IMG/VR virus record: IMGVR_UViG_3300034198_006064
Coordinates: 1-23,985 of that record
Length of the DNA: 23,985 bases
Direction: 5' to 3' (one strand)
From: a virus
The notes below the pieces were generated by a model. The model saw only the letters and a list, made by a program, of their open reading frames with translations. It was not told the origin of the DNA and searched no databases. How positions within the stretch are numbered: position 1 is the stretch's first letter; the number at the start of each line of letters is the position of its first letter. Positions 6,361 through 15,300 of this stretch are shown in pieces. The position numbers were made by a program, and so were the translations under genes.

Positions 6361-9300
6361 TGCCAGCAATTGGTGCTAAGCCACAATTTAGCTCGATCCC
6401 GTACGATCCTTATACAAAAAACCAAGCTCAATTAAAATTAATGGGTGACCGGGTTGGTGAAATGGTCCGTCGCAACCCCGCTCTTGCTAAAGATCCTTAC
6501 AGCGTTATTGCTTTGTCAAGGTCTTATGGAGTAGATCCTCAACAAGCTTCAGACTACCTTTCTAACACCAAATTTCTTAATGCCGTGCACCGCAGCCTTT
6601 GGGGCAATATTGCTCACTTAGCTAACAATGCTTGGCAAGGTGTTAACACTCTTGCTAACACCGGTTGGGACATCCTTGGCAATATCTCAGGCGACATCGA
6701 GCACCCTACTCAAGCGTGGAGACAACTTAATACGCTTACCAATAGTGCCTGGGATGCCACCAAGAATTTAGCATTGGGCGGCTCAAGGCCCAAAACAGCT
6801 TTTGATGCATTCGCCCCGTATTTGCACGATCGTCCAGGGCTTGATACGTCAAAACGTCTTTTTCATGTCGTTGACAGGGCCGCAAACGCTGTTCCCGCTT
6901 CTATTACAGCTGTAATTTCTGGCATAGAAAAAAATGGCGTTGCCTACACAATAGGAGAACAAACCCCAGCCATTGTTCTTAGCATGTTGAGCGATGGCGC
7001 TTATAACCGTTTTATTGGTGGAGCGCTTACAGCGGAAGATGTTGCTGGAACAAATGCTTTAATTTGGCAAAACAAAATTAATAACATTGTTGCCCAAGAC
7101 AAAAATTTGATTTCTGGTGTTACTGACTGGAGCTCCATCAGCGCTGAGCAGATGGCTGAACTGGCGGCCGCTAACCGACGTGTCCACATTCTTGACCCTG
7201 AACACGCCAACATTACAATGGGAGAAAGAATTAAGGCGTCCGAAAGCCACTGGGATCGTGACGTAGCCAGGCGCAACGCACGAGTGTTTAGCCAAGACAA
7301 CCCGCTAGACCTGGGTGTTGGTGGCCGTGCTTACGCTAACGCTCCAGCTGCCGGTGAATTTTTTGCCCGCAATAGTGGTTTTATCGGACGAGTGCTAAAA
7401 GCCACTATAGGTGGTGTACGTAAATTTAACGGTGCCATTTCCGGCCCTGGCGCTCAAGCTTTTTACCTTGCTAGCTCAGCCATTTCAAGCCGTGATAACC
7501 CAGACCTATGGGAAGCAGCAGTCAAAGGCCAAATAGTGCGTGCTGATGGAAGCCACACTAATGTTGGTGATTATGTTGCTAATGCTTTAATCGGCAGCGA
7601 TAGTTTCTTCCACACTGCTTTGGCCGCAGCTTTAAACATTGATTTAATGTTTGTTGTAGACGACCCCCTTAGTCAAGCATTCCGGATTAAGGGCATGACT
7701 AAATCCATGTACGGTTTTACCGGCACACTTGGAGCAATGTTTGGTGGTATGGCTATTCGCCACCCTGGCGACGTGTACCGTGCCTACAGCCAATACAAAA
7801 CTGTACGCAGTGCTGTCGATTACATTGCCACGCACGGAGCATCCGACATTGCTCGCACATTTCGTGGTTTGTTTAACGGGTCTAAAATCCTCCACGAGCT
7901 AGGCGCTGCGGACAGCCCTGAAGCTGTTCTTAACGTGTTTGAGCGCATTAACTACGGCATCGACATGATGTTCACAACTATGCCGCAGTTGAGTTGGTAC
8001 AGCTTGTTTAAGACTCGTTTGACCGGTTCGCTGGAAAAGTACGGTTTCTACGGCAAGTTGTTAGAAAATTCGGTTGATATTAACAAGGCGTTAAATGAAG
8101 AACTTAAGGCAATGACCGACATTGACTGGGATCCACGCAATGCCAATTTTCAGATTTTAAACCCTGCAGGTAAAGCCAAGGTTCTTTACCGTCAGCGTTT
8201 GCGTAATCAGTTTATGGCTCGTTCACGTTGGTACAACGCTAAAATGGGGCGTGAAACAAGCACTCGTATTGAAATTGGCGACATTCAGGCAATTCCTGCT
8301 GCCGTAGATCGTTTGGTCAATGCTGGAGCTGATCCATTGGTTGCCCGTGCTTGGGGCGACGCAATGATTAAGAACGCTGACAACCCAGAGCTATACAAGC
8401 GTGGGTTCCGGAACATGATGTTTATAGTTCTTACCAACAAAATTGCCGCTTCTATGCCGCAAGCTGGGTTTGAACGGTTCCTTAAATCAATGGACGAGTT
8501 TCTTTGGGCTATGACCGACAACCTGGTTGGCGTAGACGGTGCGGGATACGACGGTTGGTACATTGCTACTGATATTGAAGGGTTTAACAAGTCGCTTAAA
8601 AACGGCAAAGTTAGCCGTGCCGGTATTGGCACTAGCCATCTAGGTGCCTTGCGCCTGCCTGACGTGCGCGAAATTCGAAACATCCAGCGCCAGCTTGCAG
8701 TTATTTACGACGATTTGGCTACTGAAGAATCTTACAAAATTCTCAGTTCTGTAGACAGCAAATATGACGAGATCAAACAGCTGGCTGAATTTAGCGTTAC
8801 GTCTCCTGAAAAAATCTTCAAGGAAATCAAAAAGCTAGAAAAGCCATCCTTAAAATTTGAGACTGCCAATGTCGAGCGTGGCTACCGGTCCGTCATGTCT
8901 GAAATCATGGGGATTTACGAAAAGGTTCTCACCACTTTTGAGCACCAGGGTATGACCGCCGCTGAGCGCATTGCTAACGTAATTACAGATTTAGAAAAGC
9001 GCAAGGTTGATTTGCAGCAATTGCAAGCTGCTGAAAAGAACGGCTTTGACATGCGTGCCGATCTATACGCACGCCGCCACATTCTGCCGGAAACTGTGTT
9101 TAACGAAATAAACATGACGCCAGAAGAAATCCGAATTAAAAATTTGGCGTCTCTTGAACAGCTTGAGGAACTTCGTGGCCAGTTAGTAGCCATTGAAAAC
9201 ATGATGAATGTATCCAAGGCGTTCATTAACACCAGTAGTTCAAGCCTTGAAGAAATTAACAGCTTGGCTCATTATATGGCTCAAGTTCGCAACCTCCAAG

Positions 9301-12300
9301 GTGAAGCACTTAAAAAATACGTTAAGGATTTCAAGGAAGCCGTAGAAGCTCGCCGTGAAGGGCGTTCGTTTGGTACGGGAAAGCGAAACTTACGTAGCCG
9401 TGGGCAGTTAATCACCGACTGGTTCCAGTTCTGGGTTAACAACCGCTACTTTAAGCCGTTGGCGCTTACGTCACCTGCCTGGGCTACTCGCGTGTCTACG
9501 TCAGAAATGTTGCTTAATGGTTTGCGTGTTGGCGGATACAACTTTTTTGAAGCACACGTTGCCTCTTCGCTGGCAAAAAATGAATTTCTTTTGGGCAAGC
9601 AAGCTAAGTTGGCCAAGGAAGAACAAAGCCTGCTACGCAATGTAATCAGCGGAATCATGATGGGTATTGAGCGTGAGCTGCTTGATTTTTCTGATCCAGA
9701 AAAAGCTCGTTTAATGGATGATGCTGTTGGCTTGATGATCCGTCACGATGGCCATTTGCCTATGGGTGTACACGGCCACGGTGACGCAGACGCAGACTAC
9801 AACGTAGACGATGGTTTGATGCAGCAAACCTTTGGTTTAGAAGGTGATTCATCCAGCAAGAATTACCACGTCCGTGGCACTTACGGCCGCATCGGCGCTA
9901 CTGAGGCTGGTGCGGGTACTGCTTTCCACGAAAACATTATTCGCATTACTGACGACGCGGTTCTTGGCCCCGTTGCTCGCGAGATTGCCAACTTAGTACG
10001 ACTACACGGCATGGACATTTTTAACACCGAAATGGACAAGCTGATGCCTGGCATTTTGCGTGAAGCCCGTAAGTCTGTTGAAACTGGCACAGGCAAAATT
10101 ATTATGGGCCGCCGAGAAAAAGAACTTGAGAAGTTGCTGGATCAGTGGACTGAGTGGGATGATTTTAAAACCATGAACGCCTTGGAGCAAGAACACATCT
10201 TGGACCAAATTGGCGAAAGCGGAGCTAAGTCAGTAGACGACGTTACTGCTGAAATGGTACCAGCAGCCTACCGTGACGGTTTTATTAAGAACGGTCAGTT
10301 CCTTGGTAAATTAATGGAAGCACGCACCAAGCTTGACGCGGAAATTCAAACTCAGGAAAAAGTTGCTGAACAACTGCGTGAGATTGTTGAAAGCTCTGAA
10401 GCCAAAGACATGGAAAAGGGCGCCCGCAGCGCAATCAAGGAAGAGCTTAAAGCCAACGAAGCCAAGCAAAAAGGTTTGGCTAAAGACCGTGAACGCATCC
10501 TTAAGGCTATTGCAGCGCACCCGTATGCCGCTATGGTGGGCACCATTGAGGGCGGCACCGCTCTTAAGGCGTATTCACAGATCAAGAAAGACTTCATGCA
10601 GGAGCTCAGGGATACAGTTCAGTCCCATCTTGATGAAGCAGACAATCGACTTGGGGAATTGTTTGGTGGCAACAAAGTTGCCGTTCCTCGTGGCGGCTAT
10701 TCCGAAATGGCCGGTGAGCGTTTTCTTGTGTTTACCGATGACGAAGGGCACGTTGCAGCAAACAGCGCTTTGTGGGAGGCAGTTGCTGAAAAGTACCCGC
10801 AGCTCTGGAGCAACAATGAAGATTTTGCCGATTACATGCGCCTTGGCATGCCAGGCGCTGAAGGCGTGGACGCCTTGGCCCACATTCTTGGTCTGCGCCC
10901 AGCTTTGTTTGCTTCGTATTCCAATGACATTATTGGCAAAGCCAAGTTTGTTGAGGATTACAAAAAGTATTCGGCCGCCCTTCGCAGCCGCAATGCTACT
11001 CGTGAAAAGCGTTTTGCTGAATCTTGGATGCGCCGCAACATTAGCGCCAAGAAGGCTGACTGGAAGCTTGACGCTGAGGAAGTATGGGTACGTAAGGCTG
11101 CTATGGACACAGGGGAGGCTTTGCCTACTCACGGCCTAAACCCTGAAGAATGGTTTGACGAAGTGCTGCCCATGCTTGAGCACCGCAAGCAGCTAGGCAA
11201 GGCGAGCCTTTATTTGAGCCTGGCTGAAGGAAGCCGTTCGCATATTGACGACGCCTACAAAGCGCTTAAGGGTATTGACCCGTTGATGACTAATACCATG
11301 CGTGATATGCCTCGTTTGTTTGACGAGACATTTGACGGCACTAGTGCCTACGCCATTCGTGGTGTGCCGCTTGATGTGCTGCTTGGCCCTGGCAAAAAAG
11401 CCAAGGAAGCCCTTAACGACTTTGCGTTCCACATGCGTGAGCGGGTAATGCTTCAGGACACCAAGATTTTTGATAAGAACTTTATCCCCCATTACACGCC
11501 TGATTCGGCTGGCATGAAGCGTTTTATGGAGGACTGGCGTAAGCACGAAAGTTTTATCAAGGAATTTGAGCGTACCAGCTACAAGATGGCTACGGACATG
11601 GGCAAGGCCGCAAGTCGTGATGATCGCTTGGCAGCTAAGATTAAAGCTCGCGAGGAATTCTACGAATCCAAGTTTGGTGACTCAAACCCTGGCGGCGCAC
11701 GTGAATACCAGATGGCCGAGGACTTGTTTCCTGACCTTGAGCACAGTTTTGCTACATTGCTGTCTCGTTTGGGTGGCGATTACACACTGCTCAAGGATTT
11801 GCACATTGGTCAAGGTTTTTCTATCAATCAATATGATGGGTGGGACGGCAAGAAAGCACTTTTAAAGGATCTACTCGGTGATGATTTTGACTTGTCAATC
11901 CTACGGACTGAATCGCCTTATGGCGAAGTAGTCGCTGGCCTTGACCACACCAAGCTTGCACTTACGTACGCTGAGGCCGGCAAATTGTACGACTCAGTGC
12001 AAAAGCGCTTGGAATATTTTAACTCTGGCGAGTTTTACCAATCTCTTGCTGACAAAATTCAAAAGCAAATTGATGCTGATTATGAAGCATCTGTAGCAGC
12101 AGGTACATTATTTGCTGACCCACACCTTGATTTGAGCATAATCGGGATGCGTAACATGATAAACCGGGCTTTGGGAAAGCCCGATATTTCACGACGGCAT
12201 GGAGCCATTACCGGCCTTAGTGATGGCCAACCATTTGTAACGCCTAATTTTGGTGGGTTGCTAGCCGATTTGTTTGAACAAGACAAAGCCGAGGAAATTC

Positions 12301-15300
12301 TTAAAGATTACTTAGACAATGGTTTAATTCCTGCCCCCGGAATAGCTGCTCGTGCTCGGTTTAATCTTGATGCGTTGCTTCGCAACGTAAACAAAGATTT
12401 AATTGAATTTCCGCCAGAGTTAATTGATCCAGAAGCATACAAGCTTGGCATACGGGACATGGCTCGTGTTGCTGCCGAATCAGGTAGCGAACGTGCTCAA
12501 GAAATCATAGATGCCAATGGCTGGGAATATGATCGTTTCCACGCTTTTAAGGGTGAAGGCCCGTCGGAAGATTTTATTTACGAGATTGATGCATCTACAA
12601 TTACACGTTTGGGTGCTGGCGTAACAGGGCAAGTTTGGCAATCTACTACGGCAGCTGGAGAAGAATACGCGCTTAAGGTTTATAATAATTTACTAGACCC
12701 TTTAATGTGGAACGAAGCAAATATTGAGGAAGCAGTATCTGACCTTGCTCGCCACCTTGACCTCCCAGCTCGCGATTCTAAATATGTGCATATTGACGGT
12801 GGACTTGATTACCCAGGTATTTCTGACAAAATCTCAAACCGTTCGGATTTTGTAATACATCCGTTAGCGGACGTTACCGCCGAACGTTCTTTCAAAAGTG
12901 CCATTGCTGATCACGAATTGGCACAAACTGATATACAGCATCTTGTGGATGCCGTGGAGTCAGGAGAATTGCCGATTGAAGCAGCGCGTGATATCCGTGC
13001 AATGTACATTTTGGATGCTCTTATCCGAAACGGTGATCGTCACAGGGCAAATTACCTTGGTACTAAAGACGAACGCATTGTTGCTATTGACCACGGTTAC
13101 GCTGGCCATAAATATACTTTGGATGGTTTGTGGCCAAAATACGAACCAGGCGATTCCGCTCGCCTGCTTAACGGGTATGACATTACTAACCAAGAATTTA
13201 ACTATTTGGATCGTAGGATTAAATCTTTCCAAGGCGTTGATGCTGATTCATTCAAGCAATTCTGGGAAGAAATAAAAACAACTTTAAAGGTTGTGGATGA
13301 CAGCAGCCACGATCTTCAAATCCGCCACAGCCGTGGTTTTAAATATGAGTCTGGTTTTGACACTTCCTTGGAACAGGTTCACCCTTCAGACGCTATGAAG
13401 CAATATGGCTTGACTGATGACATGGTGGCAATGGCCTCTATAAATTCATTGTCTACCAAATTTTCAGAAGTCAATGAAATAACGCTTGGCCAAATGCGTA
13501 AGGCTGCTGAAGCACAAGACAAGCTTAAGGAAATTGTTAAGCCACGCTGGGAAAAGGACAAGGCGTACATCAAGAACGATGGCACGCTTCCTGAAACTTT
13601 GCGTTATCTTCCCGGTGACACTAGCCAGCAAGAGTTGTTTAGCGGTATTCGCAAAACGTTTGATTCGTCTACAGCTCGCCGTTTGTTTGGCGTAACTAAG
13701 CCCAGCAGCTTGGTCCAGGGCGTTGCAGTTAAAAATCTTAATAGCATGTTGTCTAATGGCAAAAAATACGTTAAAACTGTGTTGGCTTACGAAGGCGATG
13801 CTCTGATCATTAAGAGTATGGGCTACGACCCCAGCTCGGCAGCAAGTCGCCGCAAGGCTATTGACACCATGAAGGCAATCATGGAAACGGCAGATAACTA
13901 TCGTATGCCTACCAAGATTGTGGTTACTCCTGACGGCCCTGAAGGCGTGTCGGCGGCAATCCGTAACCTAGACGCTTGGTTTGGTTCATTTGGTTTTACC
14001 GGCAAGCCCACTAAGTACGCAGACCGTATTGAGTTCACTCGCTCCCCATCAGGCTACGGCAAGCGTAACCTTGTAGACGAAGACGCCAAGCCAGCGTTTG
14101 CTGCAAAGATTGAAGCGCTTAAAGCTGAGCTTGCTGCCAAGCGTGGAGAAAAGTATTCACATAGCGAAGAAGCAAACAAAGCTTACGAGGCTGCCCAGAA
14201 GTGGTTTGCTACCTTTGTTGAGCCAATTGCTAGCGGTCAACGTACCCCTACATCTGTATGGCGCCGTGCTTTAGACATCGACCGTAACCGTGTTGCTGAC
14301 CAACTTAACCGAGACGGCTACCAGGAGCTGCTTGAGCAGCTTAAGGATAACGGTAAGGCTGCTGCCCGCAATGGTTGGCAACGTGGTGGCATTATGAAGA
14401 AGCGTGTGCCTGACGCCAACTCACTGCAAAGCGGTTTTGAGGAAGCACTGGAAAAGCAGGAACAAAGGCTGCAATCGTTGCGTGAAAAATCCTCTCGTTT
14501 AGATGATCGCACCGCTAAGAACTTTGCCGCCCGCGACAAGGTACGTGAGAATGTAGTACGCCAAGACGACATTATGCGTGAGCGCATGATCAAGAAATCG
14601 GTGGAGTTCTACGCTCGCCGTGAGCGTAACGCCGCTGTAGGAACTAGCAAGCTGGCTAGGACTATTAACTCACGGCTTGGCTCAATCAACACCGCTATTG
14701 AGCGTGAGGTTTCCCGCTTGGTTAATGACCGTGTGCTCAAGATGGGTGCTGCCGGCTTTAGCGGCGAAAATAGCGGAGCTCTACGTGAAGCCATCGAAGA
14801 CATTGCTTACACTCACATTAAGACAATGGACCCCAAGGTATTGGAGCGTTTTGATCGCGATATGGGATTGTTGCCACCAGATTTAAGCACTGGCGACCCA
14901 CACATGGACTTTGCTAAGACTATCGGCGAGCATTTTATGGGGTTAACAACTGCCGATCACGCCACTCAAAAGGGTCGTGAGCTTATGCCTGAGATCCTTT
15001 CGGCTATGGAAACAGGCAACTCTCCAGGTCCACGCAAATTGGCCGAATGGCTTGCTGATCGCAAAAAGGACGGCAAGAACTTGCCCGGGCCTTTCCCTGC
15101 TAAAAAGTTTATTAGTCCGTTTGACAAGGGTTCTCGTGCTTCGTTGCTTCAGCGAGTCAGCGATGTTTCCCACCAGCGCGTTCTGGGCCCCATTGTTAAC
15201 GAGCTTGTGCGTGAGCCTATGTTTGTACTCGAGTACCACCAGCAAATGGAGGCTCTGCGTCCTTTCGTAAATGCTGGTTGGATGACTATGGATCAAGCTG

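Noticed and set aside
10333-11139. Long open frames in other phases within the giant gene, including minus-strand 10575-11132
   Set aside because: They lie fully inside the giant gene, have Arg/Leu/Ser-rich compositions typical of shifted coding sequence and show no ribosome site or family motif.
13908-14075. Acetyltransferase-like ending in the giant protein (LDAWFGSFGFTGKPTK)
   Set aside because: Only one GNAT-like turn is recognisable and the acetyl-CoA loop is not seen, so the resemblance is too weak to report as a domain.
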